Shown one piece after another: positions 36,074-47,025 of a stretch of 64,000 bases of DNA. Source of the stretch: Pseudomonas sp. Irchel s3h14 (GTDB lineage: Bacteria > Pseudomonadota > Gammaproteobacteria > Pseudomonadales > Pseudomonadaceae); contig NZ_FYDJ01000001.1 of assembly GCF_900187425.1 (NCBI RefSeq), positions 682,001 through 746,000 of the forward strand. The letters are read 5' to 3'. The notes beneath the pieces are model-generated. The model made no database searches, was not told the origin of the DNA, and saw only the letters and a list, made by a program, of their open reading frames with translations. Within the stretch, counting starts at the first letter, position 1. Every line of letters begins with the position of its first letter. A program made the translations under genes and the position numbers.

Positions 36074-36310
36074 AACCGGCACGTCCGAAGACGTCCCACG
36101 CACAGCCGCCATGACACAGGGATTGCAGCCGTAAAAACGTCTGAGGTCATGTTGGGCGCGTTGTTGCGATTCGCTCGTCGGGTTTCCAAGCCCGATCGCT
36201 GAATGGTCAGCGACGTCCGGAGAGTATCCCGTCAAAGAAAAGGCCAACAAGGCGGCAAAGTGCCCCAAATGCAAGTTTCGGAGTTTGCCTACAAGGTCTG
36301 CGGGCGTCAT
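36068..36310 (-). CDS. Possible leader ORF upstream of the DUF3077-like gene
   Basis: 80 codons from ATG 36310 (MTPADLVGKL...) to a TAA at 36068-36070 that lies inside the P1 arm of the leader structure; GTG 36325 is another possible start. No strong ribosome site. The end reads RRFYGCNPCVMAAVRGTSSDVPVS. I recall ORFs with this ending being annotated in many Pseudomonas genomes, which may reflect conserved RNA rather than a protein. If translated, ribosomes stopping here would open P1. Confidence 0.3.
   Translation of the reverse strand: MTPADLVGKLRNLHLGHFAALLAFSLTGYSPDVADHSAIGLGNPTSESQQRAQHDLRRFYGCNPCVMAAVRGTSSDVPVS
36074..36213 (-). other. Extra hairpins and third GTTTCCAA copy in the leader
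   Basis: A UUCG-capped hairpin (minus strand ACGTC-TTCG-GACGT, 36081-36094) and a 7-base stem TCGCTGA/TCAGCGA (36196-36202, 36207-36213) lie upstream of the pseudoknot. The 8-mer GTTTCCAA of P2 recurs at 36182-36189. It could therefore pair with the TTGGAAAC arm at 36053-36060 as an alternative to P2. No gene other than the doubtful leader ORF is seen in 35984-36476. Confidence 0.5.
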
Positions 36311-36476
36311 CCGATATTTCGACACCTTAAGTAAACACAACTAAACGCCAGGCACTGAACACCCACATCCACCAGAAACCCTCGTTAACAATTTCATTGG
36401 CAATCAAGGTGGCCGCACGGCCGTTAAAGTCTAGAGTTATTCCCTTGAGGTCATATTCCTTGGGTGGCATATTGGT

Positions 36477-36842
36477 ATGGGTTGGGAGATTGAATACACC
36501 GATGAATTTGAAGGTTGGTGGGAGGGGTTGGATGCAAAGGAGCAAGCCTCGGTTTCAGCAAGCGTCGATCTGCTGGGGTTTTTCGGGCCGGGTCTGCGTT
36601 ACCCGCATAGCAGCGATATTAAAGGCTCACGACTGGGCAATCTCCGAGAGTTGCGGGTCCTGCATGCGGGTCGACCTTATCGTGTGCTCTATGCGTTTGA
36701 TCCACGCCGATGCGCGTTACTTTTAATCGGAGGGGACAAAACCGGTCGAAACCGTTGGTATGACGAGCATGTCCCGCAGGCGGAAACATTGTATGACGAC
36801 CATTTGGAAACATTGCGTAAAGAGGGCCGCAACGATGGCTAA
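36477..36842 (+). CDS. HigB/RelE-type toxin (Gp49-like)
   Basis: 121 residues. YTDEFEGWWEGLDAKEQASVSASVDLLGFFGPGLRYPHSSDIKGS...LRELRVLHAGRPYRVLYAFDPRRCALLLIGGDKTG is the phage-derived Gp49-like branch of RelE/HigB toxins, which cut mRNA on the ribosome. It precedes and overlaps its antitoxin by 8 bases, the toxin-first order usual for HigBA. Confidence 0.88.
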   Translation: MGWEIEYTDEFEGWWEGLDAKEQASVSASVDLLGFFGPGLRYPHSSDIKGSRLGNLRELRVLHAGRPYRVLYAFDPRRCALLLIGGDKTGRNRWYDEHVPQAETLYDDHLETLRKEGRNDG

Positions 36843-37140
36843 AAAATTTGCTGAACTTCAAGCTCGCATGACGCCGGAGTCTCGCGCTAACGCAGATCGG
36901 TTGTTCCAGCAGCACCTGAAAGAAATGCCTCTGCACGAGCTGCGTAAGGCCCAGGAGTTGAGTCAGGAAACGCTGGCCAAGACGCTGCACGTCAACCAGG
37001 CAGCGATCTCCAGAATGGAGCGGCGCACAGACATGTACATCAGCACCTTGCGAAACTACATCCGCGCCATGGGCGGCGAACTGGAAATTATCGCGACCTT
37101 TCCTGAGGGTCAGATCAGGATCGAGAATTTCGCCAACTGA
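36835..37140 (+). CDS. HigA-type XRE antitoxin
   Basis: 101 residues from ATG 36835 (MAKKFAELQARM), overlapping the toxin stop by 8 bases; the longer frame from 36760 lies inside the toxin. Helix-turn-helix LSQETLAKTLHVNQAAISRMERRTDMYISTLRNYIRAMGG. It should bind the toxin and repress the shared promoter upstream of 36477. Confidence 0.9.
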   Translation: MAKKFAELQARMTPESRANADRLFQQHLKEMPLHELRKAQELSQETLAKTLHVNQAAISRMERRTDMYISTLRNYIRAMGGELEIIATFPEGQIRIENFAN

Positions 37141-37188
37141 GTGATGTTTCGGCAGGCGCTCGTCGCGATTGAGTATTCCAACCGACAC

Positions 37189-37216
37189 GAAAAAGCCGCG
37201 CATTGCGCGGCTTTCT
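37189..37216. terminator. Bidirectional terminator between antitoxin and tRNA
   Basis: AAAAAGCCGCGCA and TGCGCGGCTTT stem; T-rich on both strands. It ends the antitoxin transcript on the plus strand and the tRNA transcript on the minus strand. Confidence 0.88.
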
Positions 37217-37220
37217 TGTT

Positions 37221-37297
37221 TGGTGGGCCCACACGGACTTGAACCGTGGACCAAAGGATTATGAGTCCTCTGCTCTAACCAACTGAGCTATAGGCCC
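37221..37297 (-). tRNA. tRNA with CAU anticodon, probably tRNA-Ile2 (lysidine type)
   Basis: 77 bases including an encoded CCA. Arms: acceptor GGGCCTA / TGGGCCC, D-loop AGCTCAGTTGGTTAGAGC, anticodon loop CTCATAA, T-loop GGTTCAAGTCC. The anticodon is CAU. The C4-G69 and C5-G68 acceptor pairs resemble the E. coli Ile2 tRNA read by TilS, not elongator Met, so Ile2 is favoured. It lies 15 bases after the stop of the rmcA-like gene on the same strand. Confidence 0.93.
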
Positions 37298-37312
37298 TCA
37301 GTAGGCCGCGGA

Positions 37313-40300
37313 TTATAGCGACGGTTTCTCGGCTGTGCTATCCGAAAAGTCTGAAATGGCTATACGAAGAAACGTCGCGGCAAATTCTTCCGGTGGCAAG
37401 GGCAGGCTGACGATGTAGCCCTGGATCTGTTCACAGCCTTCGGCAGCGAGGAATTGCTGCTGTGCGAGGGTTTCCACGCCCTCGGCAATGATGGTGAATT
37501 GCATGCTGCGGCCCAGGGCGATGATGGCGCGAACGATGGCTGCATCGTGGGGATCATCCGGCAGGCCGCGGACGAAAGACTGGTCGATCTTGAGAATGTC
37601 CAACGGCAGACGTTTGAGGTAACTCAGGGACGAGTAACCGGTGCCGAAGTCGTCGATCGCCAGTTGCACGCCCAGGTGTTTGAGTTGATGCAGCACTGCC
37701 AGCGCCTCTTCAGCCTGGCTCATGATGAAGTTTTCAGTAATTTCCAGTTGCAGGAAACCGGGTTTGAGGCGGTTGTCCTTGAGCAATTGTTCAATCCGGC
37801 CGAGCAGGTTCGGCTGACGCAATTGAGCGCCCGCGAGGTTGACCGATAGCGGGCCGACGGGTTCGTAAACCTGATTCCACTCGAACATCTGCCGGCAGGC
37901 GGTTTCGAGAACCCAATCGCCGATTTGCAGAATCATGCCGTTTTCTTCGGCCAGCGGAATGAAGTGCTCCGGCGGCACATCGCCGAAGGTCGGGTGACGC
38001 CAGCGAATGAGCGCTTCTGCGCCGACCAGGCGATGGTCGACCAGGCTGATCTTCGGTTGATAATGGAGGTGCAGTTCGTTGCGCTCGATCGCGCGTCGCA
38101 GCTCATGTTCCAGTGCCACTCGCTCGCTGGCTTGAGCAGTGAGGTCGCGGGTGTAGCTTTCGACCCGGTTGCGACCCTTGGCCTTGGAGCGGTACATCGC
38201 CGCATCGGCGTTCTTGACCAGCGTGGCGACGTCGCAGCCATCCTTGGGATACAGGCTGGTGCCGATACTGGCGCTGATAAAAAACTCATGTTCGCCAGCC
38301 TGGAACGGTGCACCAAAGCAATTGAGCAACTTGGTCGCGATGTTGTCGGCGTCACTGGATTGCTGCAGCCCGGGCAGCAGGATGATGAATTCGTCGCCGC
38401 CCAGTCGCGCCACGGTGTCGATGTCGCGCAACTGCTCCTTGAGGCGCACGGCAATGCCCTTGAGCAGCAGGTCGCCGACCGGGTGACCCAGGCTGTCGTT
38501 GATGTGTTTGAAACGGTCCAGGTCCAGGAACAGCACCGCGCCCTGGCCGCCGTTTTCCTGCTGGTTGTTGAGCGCGGTCAGCAGTCGGCTCTCGAACAGC
38601 GTGCGATTTGGCAGCCCGGTCAGCGGGTCGTGGTGTGCCTGGTAATCGAGCTTGGCCTGGGCATGTTTGAGGCTGGAAATGTCCGCGAACACCGCGACAA
38701 AGTGGGTGACGAATCTGTCCCGGTTGCGCACCGCACTGATGGTCAGCCAGCTCGGATAGAGCTCGCCATTCTTGCGCCGGTTGGAAATTTCGCCCTGCCA
38801 ATGGCCTTCGGCAGTCAGTTGATGCCACATGGCGGCATAAAACGCGCTGTCGTGCAGGCCCGAGGCGAGCAGGCGAGGGGTGTGGCCCAATGCTTCGCTC
38901 TCGCTGTAGCCGGTGATTTCGGTAAACGCACGGTTGACCGCGCTGATGTGCTGTTGAGTGTCGGTGATCAATACACCTTCGGCGGTGCTCTCGAATACCG
39001 TGGCGGCCTGTTGCAGTTTCTCCTGCATCAGGTGTCGCTCGGTGATGTCCCGGGCTATGGTCAGCATGCAATCTTCATCGCCGATCGGTAGCGGACGGCT
39101 GGACACCTCGCAGAGGCGGATCTGTCCGTCGCTGCGGCGTATATGGCAACTGAAGTCGCGGACGAAACCGTCCCGGTGCAGCAGATCGAGCATCTGTTTG
39201 CGTTCGTTGAGATTGACCCAGATTCCCAGTTCGAGAGCGGAGCGATCCACGGACATCGCGCTGTTGAAACCGGTAATGCGACTGAAACCCTCGTTGACCT
39301 CAATCAGTAAACCGTCGCTCTGCCGGGACAATAGCAAGCCGTCGGGGGAGGCATGGAAGGCCTTGGCGAATTTCTCTTCGGAGGTTTGCAGCTGTTTCTG
39401 GGTTTCCTTGAGCTGGCTGATGTCCCGCACGACCACTACCAGCGCAGGGGTTGTATCGAGATCGAACGGCTCAGCGGAGATCAGGCCGGTAAACACTTGG
39501 CCATTGTTGCGGCGAAAGGGCATCTCCAGGTTACGGATGCTGCCGGCCTGCAACCGTTGCAACAAGCCCGGCCCGACGCCGGGTATGCCCCAGATGTTCA
39601 GGTCGGTGGCCGTCTGGCCGATGACGTCTTCGGCCTTGAGACCGATCTGTTCTTCGAACGCTTCGTTGACCTCCATCAGGCAGCCGTCGGAGAGTCGCGC
39701 GATGACCAGAATGTCCGGGCATTGCTGGAACACCGAGGCGAACTTCTGTTCCGACAGGCGCAACGCTTCTTCGGTGCGCTTGGCTTCGCTGATGTCGATC
39801 ATCAGTCCGCGCATCACCGGTTCATGGCCGTGCTCGATCAGGCTGACGATATCGCGCACCCAAATGCAGCGGCCATCGGCGGTGATGACCCGGTAATCGT
39901 GGCTGTGATCGCGCCCGGCCAGTACTTCGTGATCGCAGAAGGTCTGGGCGCGGGTCAGGTCGGCCGGGTGGATAATGTTGCGCCAGAAGCCCGGAATCAG
40001 CCAATGAGACAAGGGGTAACCGAGCAGATCCTCGGCATGGGGGGACACATAGCTGTAGGTGAAATCGCTGATCTGCGCTTCCCAGGCGATGGCCGAAAGA
40101 CTCTCCACCAGCCCGCGGTAATGGTATTCGCTGCTGCGCAGTTCTTGCTCCAGGTCGACCCGGCGGGCAATTTCTGAACTCAGCCGGCGGTTGACCCGGA
40201 TAACCATCGCCAGCACGATGATCAGCAGCAGCAATCCCGGTAGACCGTAAACCAGCAGATCGTTCCAGAATGTTCGATGATCGAGGACGTTGCCGATCCA

Positions 40301-41059
40301 GTGCTCCTGAATCTCATTGATTTCGTCCGGGGTCATGTCCGCCAGGACTTTATCCAGAATACCGACCAGTACCTTGTTGTTCCGGGGCACGCCCATTGCC
40401 AATTGATAACGATAGGGGGTTTCGCCGCTGACGTAGAGCCCGTCGAGCTTGAGCTGACGCAGGCTCCAGACGCTGGAGGCGAGATCGCCGACCACCGCAT
40501 CCACTTCATCGGTAGCCAGCGCCTGCAGCGCTGAGCTGACGTTAGGCATCGCCACCAGATTGAGGTCGGGATTGTGGGTGCGCAACAGCTCGTGGGGTGC
40601 GTAGTTTTCCACCACGGCGACTTTCAGACCGTACAAGTCTTTGAGTTTGCGTGGCTGGGGGCCTCCGACATGGGCCAGGATGACAATCGGAAAGTCCAGG
40701 TAGGGGCGGGTGAATGACAGGTAAGTCTGGCGCTCCGGGGTCGACATGATGCCGGGCAACAGGTCCAGTTTGGCTTGTTTGGCTTGCTCCAGGACGACGG
40801 TCCAGCTGACGGGCTCGATGGGCGTGAGCTTGATGGCCAGGCGTTGACGGATGAGTTCGATATAGTCTGCTGCAAGGCCCTGATAGCGGCCCTGATCGTC
40901 GCGAAACTCGAAGGGTGGCCATGACGCATCGACACCCAGGCGCAAGTCCGGGTGAGCCGCCAGCCAGCTACGTTCTTCGTCGGTCAGAGTCAGCGCGCCA
41001 GCCGTTGCGGTCCAGGTCAATAGCGACAGCAAAAAAAGCACGGTCGGCAGTCTGGGCAT
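37313..41059 (-). CDS. rmcA: RmcA-like redox- and ligand-sensing c-di-GMP phosphodiesterase
   Basis: 1248 residues. Order: signal peptide (1-22), periplasmic family-3 solute-binding domain (about 25-265), one membrane helix (about 270-292), four PAS domains (about 310-800), GGDEF (RLGGDEFIILLPG) and EAL (GAEALIRWRHP, ENFIMS, DDFGTGYSSLSYLKRLP, EGVET). Layout, size and position beside rpoD match P. aeruginosa RmcA (PA0575). RmcA degrades c-di-GMP in response to phenazine redox state and periplasmic arginine (recalled). EAL catalytic residues look intact. Confidence 0.92.
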   Translation of the reverse strand: MPRLPTVLFLLSLLTWTATAGALTLTDEERSWLAAHPDLRLGVDASWPPFEFRDDQGRYQGLAADYIELIRQRLAIKLTPIEPVSWTVVLEQAKQAKLDLLPGIMSTPERQTYLSFTRPYLDFPIVILAHVGGPQPRKLKDLYGLKVAVVENYAPHELLRTHNPDLNLVAMPNVSSALQALATDEVDAVVGDLASSVWSLRQLKLDGLYVSGETPYRYQLAMGVPRNNKVLVGILDKVLADMTPDEINEIQEHWIGNVLDHRTFWNDLLVYGLPGLLLLIIVLAMVIRVNRRLSSEIARRVDLEQELRSSEYHYRGLVESLSAIAWEAQISDFTYSYVSPHAEDLLGYPLSHWLIPGFWRNIIHPADLTRAQTFCDHEVLAGRDHSHDYRVITADGRCIWVRDIVSLIEHGHEPVMRGLMIDISEAKRTEEALRLSEQKFASVFQQCPDILVIARLSDGCLMEVNEAFEEQIGLKAEDVIGQTATDLNIWGIPGVGPGLLQRLQAGSIRNLEMPFRRNNGQVFTGLISAEPFDLDTTPALVVVVRDISQLKETQKQLQTSEEKFAKAFHASPDGLLLSRQSDGLLIEVNEGFSRITGFNSAMSVDRSALELGIWVNLNERKQMLDLLHRDGFVRDFSCHIRRSDGQIRLCEVSSRPLPIGDEDCMLTIARDITERHLMQEKLQQAATVFESTAEGVLITDTQQHISAVNRAFTEITGYSESEALGHTPRLLASGLHDSAFYAAMWHQLTAEGHWQGEISNRRKNGELYPSWLTISAVRNRDRFVTHFVAVFADISSLKHAQAKLDYQAHHDPLTGLPNRTLFESRLLTALNNQQENGGQGAVLFLDLDRFKHINDSLGHPVGDLLLKGIAVRLKEQLRDIDTVARLGGDEFIILLPGLQQSSDADNIATKLLNCFGAPFQAGEHEFFISASIGTSLYPKDGCDVATLVKNADAAMYRSKAKGRNRVESYTRDLTAQASERVALEHELRRAIERNELHLHYQPKISLVDHRLVGAEALIRWRHPTFGDVPPEHFIPLAEENGMILQIGDWVLETACRQMFEWNQVYEPVGPLSVNLAGAQLRQPNLLGRIEQLLKDNRLKPGFLQLEITENFIMSQAEEALAVLHQLKHLGVQLAIDDFGTGYSSLSYLKRLPLDILKIDQSFVRGLPDDPHDAAIVRAIIALGRSMQFTIIAEGVETLAQQQFLAAEGCEQIQGYIVSLPLPPEEFAATFLRIAISDFSDSTAEKPSL

Positions 41060-41148
41060 AACGGTCTCGTTATGGCTCGGGGAATGTTTCGAGTGTAGAC
41101 GGGCAATTCGGAGGGGGGGAGGTGCGGGGGATTTAATCTGTATAAAAG

Positions 41149-41177
41149 CAAAACCCCCGGCCTGGGCCGGGGGGGTT
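41149..41177 (-). terminator. Terminator after rpoD
   Basis: CCCCCGGCC and GGCCGGGGG arms with a short loop. On the minus strand the stem is followed by TTTTGCTTTT, 5 to 30 bases after the rpoD stop. Confidence 0.88.
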
Positions 41178-41181
41178 GTTG

Positions 41182-43032
<1,851 letters not shown>

Positions 43033-43099
43033 AACACCCTATCCACTGAAGGTCTTGGCGGGCAAAAAACAAGCCGAGGATTATACCTGAGCTATGACC

Positions 43100-45067
43100 T
43101 CACGCGCCAGTTGAGGTCGGGCTTGATGCGGAAACATTGCGACTTAATAGGTCGCGCAGTTGATTTTTCTCTTCGGCACTCAGTTCACTTTGACGTGCTT
43201 TCCTGAGAAGTTGTTCCAGGTTTCGCTCGCGTTGGCGGGCTGACAAGCTAGTAATGGTGTCGAAAAACTGTTGTTCAAGGTTATCTCCGTCAATCAGCCA
43301 TTCCTTTTCCGCCAGCGCCTTGAGCAAACGTCCTTGCTCCGTACCGTGCCAGCGTGCAATCAATTGAAATGAGTTTAGCTTGGGATTCTTCTGTACGGCT
43401 TCGAGAAGGGCCACCAGTAATTGCGTGTTGGTGTGATCCTCGGCAGCAAAGTGCCCGGCATCCTCGACTTTCTCGGCCAATTGCGGGTGATGCAACAGCG
43501 TACGCAAGGCGGCCAGGGTCGGCGGCTCTACAGCGGCCGGCACCCGTGGCGCGCGGGGTTGATCTTGATCACCGCCGCGTTTGCCGTTTTTGTCCCACGG
43601 TTTTTTGTCCCATTTTTTGCCGCCGGCGCCGGGTTTCTTCGGCGTCCATTCCTGCTGCGGCGCATACATCTCTTGTGCCTGCGGCTGATGGTAGTCGCTG
43701 TAATCCGGCATGGCGTCGTAATCGATGCCCGGGTCGTACGCCGGCGGTGATTCCTGAGGTGCGCTTTGTACCAGTTGGCTCACGGCTTCACCGCTAAGCC
43801 CGGTAATTTCGGTCAGACGCTGACGCATCAGGATGCGCAGGTTCGCCCCCGGGACTTTGTCGATCAGCGGCGCGGCGAGGGTGGCCATGTGGGCCTTGCC
43901 TTCGAGCGAGCGTGGGTCCGATTCCTCGGTCAGCTGTTGAAAAAAATAATCCGCTAATGGTTGGGCGTGCTGGTTGATCCGTGCGCGGAAGGCATCGGTG
44001 CCTTCGGAGCGGACCAGCGTGTCCGGGTCTTCGCCTTCGGGGAGGAACAGAAAGCGTGCGCGCCGCCCGTCCTGCAGGCTCGGCAGCGCTGCCTCCAATG
44101 CCCGCCAGGCGGCATTTCGACCTGCCTGATCGCCGTCGAAACAGAACAGCACGTTGGGCACGACGCGAAACAGACGCTTCAAGTGCTCTTCGCTGGTGGC
44201 GGTGCCCAGGGTCGCGACAGCATTGCGCAAGCCTTGCTGGGCGAGGGCGATAACATCCATGTAGCCTTCGACGACGATGATTTCGTCGAGGTTGCGGTTG
44301 TTCTTGCGTGCTTCATAAAGGCCGTAGAGTTCCTGGCCCTTATGGAATACCGGGGTTTCCGGTGAGTTCAGGTATTTCGGCTTGTCGTCGCCCAATACCC
44401 GGCCGCCGAAGGCGATGATTCGCCCGCGGCTGTCGCGGATCGGGAACATCACGCGATCGCGGAAGCGGTCATAGCGTTTGCCGGTTTCGGCGTTCTCGAT
44501 CAGCAGGCCGGCATCAATCATGGCTTTCTGTTGCAGGGTGTCGCTGCTCAAATGCTTGAACAGATTGTCCCAGCCAGGTGGGGCAAAGCCGAGGCCGAAG
44601 TCTCGGGCGATTTCACCGGTCAACCCGCGACCTTTCAAGTAATCCACAGCTGCTTTTCGCGATGGATGGCTTTTCAGTGCCTGACGGTAAAAGTCGGCGG
44701 CGGCGGTGAGTAGCGGGTAGAGCGGCGAATCGGTCGGCTGTCGCGGTTTGTGCGGCCGTCCGCTTTCTTCGCGGGGGATTTCCATGCCGGCGGCTTTGGC
44801 CAGTTCTTCGACAGCCTGGACGAAATCCAGATTGTCGTGGTCCATCATGAAGCCGAGGGCGTTGCCGCCAGCGCCGCAGCCAAAGCAATAATAGAACTGC
44901 TTGTCGGGGCTGACGCTGAAGGAGGGGGTTTTCTCTTTGTGAAACGGGCAGCAGGCGGTGTAATTCTTGCCGGCCTTTTTCATTTGCAGGCGCGAGCTGA
45001 CCACATCGACGATGTCGGTGCGGTTCAGAAGGTCGTCAATGAAGCTCTGGGGAATTAGCCCGGCCAT
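43100..45067 (-). CDS. dnaG: DNA primase
   Basis: 655 residues. CHC2 zinc finger (CCPFHKEKTPSF...YYCFGCGAGGNALGF, residues 39-65), TOPRIM core with VEGYMDVIALAQQG and FDGDQAGRNAA, then a Pro/Lys-rich linker (PKKPGAGGKKWDKKPWDKNG, about 470-500) and a C-terminal DnaB-binding domain. It makes RNA primers for replication. The linker is longer and more basic than I expect for E. coli DnaG. Confidence 0.98.
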   Translation of the reverse strand: MAGLIPQSFIDDLLNRTDIVDVVSSRLQMKKAGKNYTACCPFHKEKTPSFSVSPDKQFYYCFGCGAGGNALGFMMDHDNLDFVQAVEELAKAAGMEIPREESGRPHKPRQPTDSPLYPLLTAAADFYRQALKSHPSRKAAVDYLKGRGLTGEIARDFGLGFAPPGWDNLFKHLSSDTLQQKAMIDAGLLIENAETGKRYDRFRDRVMFPIRDSRGRIIAFGGRVLGDDKPKYLNSPETPVFHKGQELYGLYEARKNNRNLDEIIVVEGYMDVIALAQQGLRNAVATLGTATSEEHLKRLFRVVPNVLFCFDGDQAGRNAAWRALEAALPSLQDGRRARFLFLPEGEDPDTLVRSEGTDAFRARINQHAQPLADYFFQQLTEESDPRSLEGKAHMATLAAPLIDKVPGANLRILMRQRLTEITGLSGEAVSQLVQSAPQESPPAYDPGIDYDAMPDYSDYHQPQAQEMYAPQQEWTPKKPGAGGKKWDKKPWDKNGKRGGDQDQPRAPRVPAAVEPPTLAALRTLLHHPQLAEKVEDAGHFAAEDHTNTQLLVALLEAVQKNPKLNSFQLIARWHGTEQGRLLKALAEKEWLIDGDNLEQQFFDTITSLSARQRERNLEQLLRKARQSELSAEEKNQLRDLLSRNVSASSPTSTGA

Positions 45068-45549
45068 GGCGTTCTCGTCATCTGCGCTGCAATTGATCCG
45101 AAACGAAGGGCGGCTGAGCGCGGGTCGTTGTTTGAGGCGCGCAAAATGTGCGGCTCGACCAGTGTCGTCTGCGTAATCGCTGTCGGGAAGTGTATCTGCC
45201 GAAAATCCACTGACGTTAGTACCAATCAGTATTCGACTATTTGAAAGTGTTGCGCTGAAATCCGCTGCGGCCAGTCGATGGCCTCGGATAGCTCATAAGC
45301 TGGCACGCAAGAAGGTGCCTTGGGCTGATCGTCGTGAGAGGAATCAGTGGGTGTGCTCGTCAGTAGCCTTGGAAGGCTCGTCAGAAAAGACGTGCACCGC
45401 TGGCAAAAGAGCCAGGTCTGACGCTGTGAAGCAGATTTGTCTCGGTCGCGTCTGCGGCTTTGACGGTGAAGCATCAAGCGTTTTCCGCAAATGCCATTAG
45501 CCCGGCTGAGGGCCGGGCTTGGCAGAAGCTTGCTACGAACGTCTGTGTA
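45068..45549. other. 482-base gap between rpsU and dnaG
   Basis: No convincing gene. A GC-rich hairpin (AGCCCGGCTGAGGGCCGGGCT, 45499-45519) follows rpsU and may weaken read-through. The rest holds short frames only, the longest being 83 codons on the minus strand with unlikely composition. In P. aeruginosa a YqeY-like gene sits here (PA0578, recalled). Confidence 0.6.
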
Positions 45550-45765
45550 TTAGTACAGACGAACGGCGCGGCGCTGTTCGCGCTGAACTTTCTTGGCGTG
45601 ACGCTTAACAGCGGCTGCTGCTTTGCGCTTACGCTCAGAAGTAGGCTTCTCGTAGAATTCGCGGCTACGAACTTCAGCCAGTACACCGGCTTTTTCGCAG
45701 GAGCGCTTGAAACGACGCAGAGCTACGTCGAAGGGTTCGTTCTCTTTTACTTTGACGGCTGGCAT
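45550..45765 (-). CDS. rpsU: 30S ribosomal protein S21
   Basis: 71 residues, [20 protein letters not shown] start, [19 protein letters not shown] and a basic tail ending RRAVRLY. Complete match to the S21 family. First gene of the macromolecular synthesis group and divergent from tsaD. Confidence 0.99.
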
Positions 45766-45964
45766 CCAGAGCTACCTTCATTCATTACCGGGGTCAACAT
45801 CCTCGTGGCAAAAGAGCACTTGAAGACGTCGGTTTTTAAGGGTTGCGGATGTTAACCCCTCATCGCTCGGAATGCAAAGCCTCTGATCGAAAACCGCTGG
45901 TCGGGGCATCACGTGGCGACTATTATGCGCGCCTTCGAATTCAGCCTAAACAAGGCGCAAACCC

Positions 45965-46990
45965 ATGCTAGTACTGGGATTAGAAACCTCCTGCGACGAA
46001 ACCGGTGTCGCATTATATGACAGTGAACGCGGCCTGCTGGCCGACGCGCTGTTCAGCCAGATCGACCTGCACCGCGCCTATGGCGGGGTCGTGCCGGAGC
46101 TGGCCTCGCGTGATCACGTCAAACGCATGCTGCCCTTGATTCGTCAGGTGTTGGCTGAAGCTGACTGTGTGCCGACCGAGATCGACGCCATCGCTTATAC
46201 CGCGGGTCCTGGCCTGGTCGGTGCCTTGCTGGTGGGCGCTTCCTGCGCTCAGGCGCTGGCTTTCGCCTGGGGTATTCCGGCGCTGGGTGTGCACCACATG
46301 GAGGGTCATCTACTGGCGCCGATGCTGGAGTCGCAACCACCGGAATTCCCGTTCGTCGCTTTGTTGGTGTCTGGTGGTCATACGCAACTGGTTCAGGTTG
46401 ACGGGATCGGTCAATACACGCTCTTGGGTGAGACCCTCGACGATGCCGCCGGTGAAGCTTTTGACAAGACCGCGAAGATGATGGGGCTCAATTATCCGGG
46501 TGGCCCGGAAATCGCTCGGCTGGCGGAGCAGGGGGTTGCAGGACGTTTCACTTTCCCGCGTCCGATGTGCGACCGTCCGGGCCTGGCTTTCAGCTTCAGT
46601 GGCTTGAAAACCTTCGCCCTGAACACCTGGCAGCAGAGCGTCAGTGCCGGGGACGACAGCGAGCAAGCCCGTTGCGACATCTCGCTGGCGTTCCAGCAGG
46701 CCGTGGTGGAGACTTTGACCATCAAGTGCAAGCGTGCCCTGAAACAGGCCGGTATGAAGCGTCTGGTGATTGCTGGCGGCGTCAGCGCCAACAAGGCACT
46801 GCGTACTTCGCTGGAGAAGATGCTCGGCGACATGAAGGGCGATGTTTTTTATGCCCGTCCGGAGTTCTGCACTGACAACGGCGCGATGATTGCCTTTGCC
46901 GGCTGCCAGCGTTTGCAGGCCGGTCAGCATGAAAGCCTGGCGATCAGCGTGCAGGCGCGTTGGCCGATGGAGCAATTGTCGGCGCTGTGA
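45965..46990 (+). CDS. tsaD: tRNA threonylcarbamoyladenosine synthase subunit TsaD
   Basis: 341 residues. [16 protein letters not shown] at the N-terminus, metal ligands in [10 protein letters not shown] and [21 protein letters not shown] and the late [14 protein letters not shown]. Forms N6-threonylcarbamoyl-adenosine at A37 of ANN-decoding tRNAs together with TsaB, TsaC and TsaE. Divergent from rpsU with about 200 bases between them. Confidence 0.98.
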   Translation: MLVLGLETSCDETGVALYDSERGLLADALFSQIDLHRAYGGVVPELASRDHVKRMLPLIRQVLAEADCVPTEIDAIAYTAGPGLVGALLVGASCAQALAFAWGIPALGVHHMEGHLLAPMLESQPPEFPFVALLVSGGHTQLVQVDGIGQYTLLGETLDDAAGEAFDKTAKMMGLNYPGGPEIARLAEQGVAGRFTFPRPMCDRPGLAFSFSGLKTFALNTWQQSVSAGDDSEQARCDISLAFQQAVVETLTIKCKRALKQAGMKRLVIAGGVSANKALRTSLEKMLGDMKGDVFYARPEFCTDNGAMIAFAGCQRLQAGQHESLAISVQARWPMEQLSAL

Positions 46991-47025
46991 TGATGTGCGG
47001 GATGAGCGGCGCTCATGCCCGGTAT

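Noticed and set aside
36327..36470. 47-codon minus-strand frame ending in an aromatic hydrophobic stretch (FWWMWVFSAW)
   Set aside because: Could be a small membrane peptide but has no ribosome site and overlaps the region needed for the toxin-antitoxin promoter; not enough support.
37221..37297. Elongator tRNA-Met reading of the CAU tRNA
   Set aside because: Acceptor pairs C4-G69 and C5-G68 fit Ile2 better, though the anticodon alone cannot decide; modification or tilS recognition would settle it.
45226..45477. 83-codon minus-strand frame in the rpsU-dnaG gap
   Set aside because: Arg/Ser/Gln-rich, no family resemblance and no ribosome site; does not look like a remnant of YqeY.
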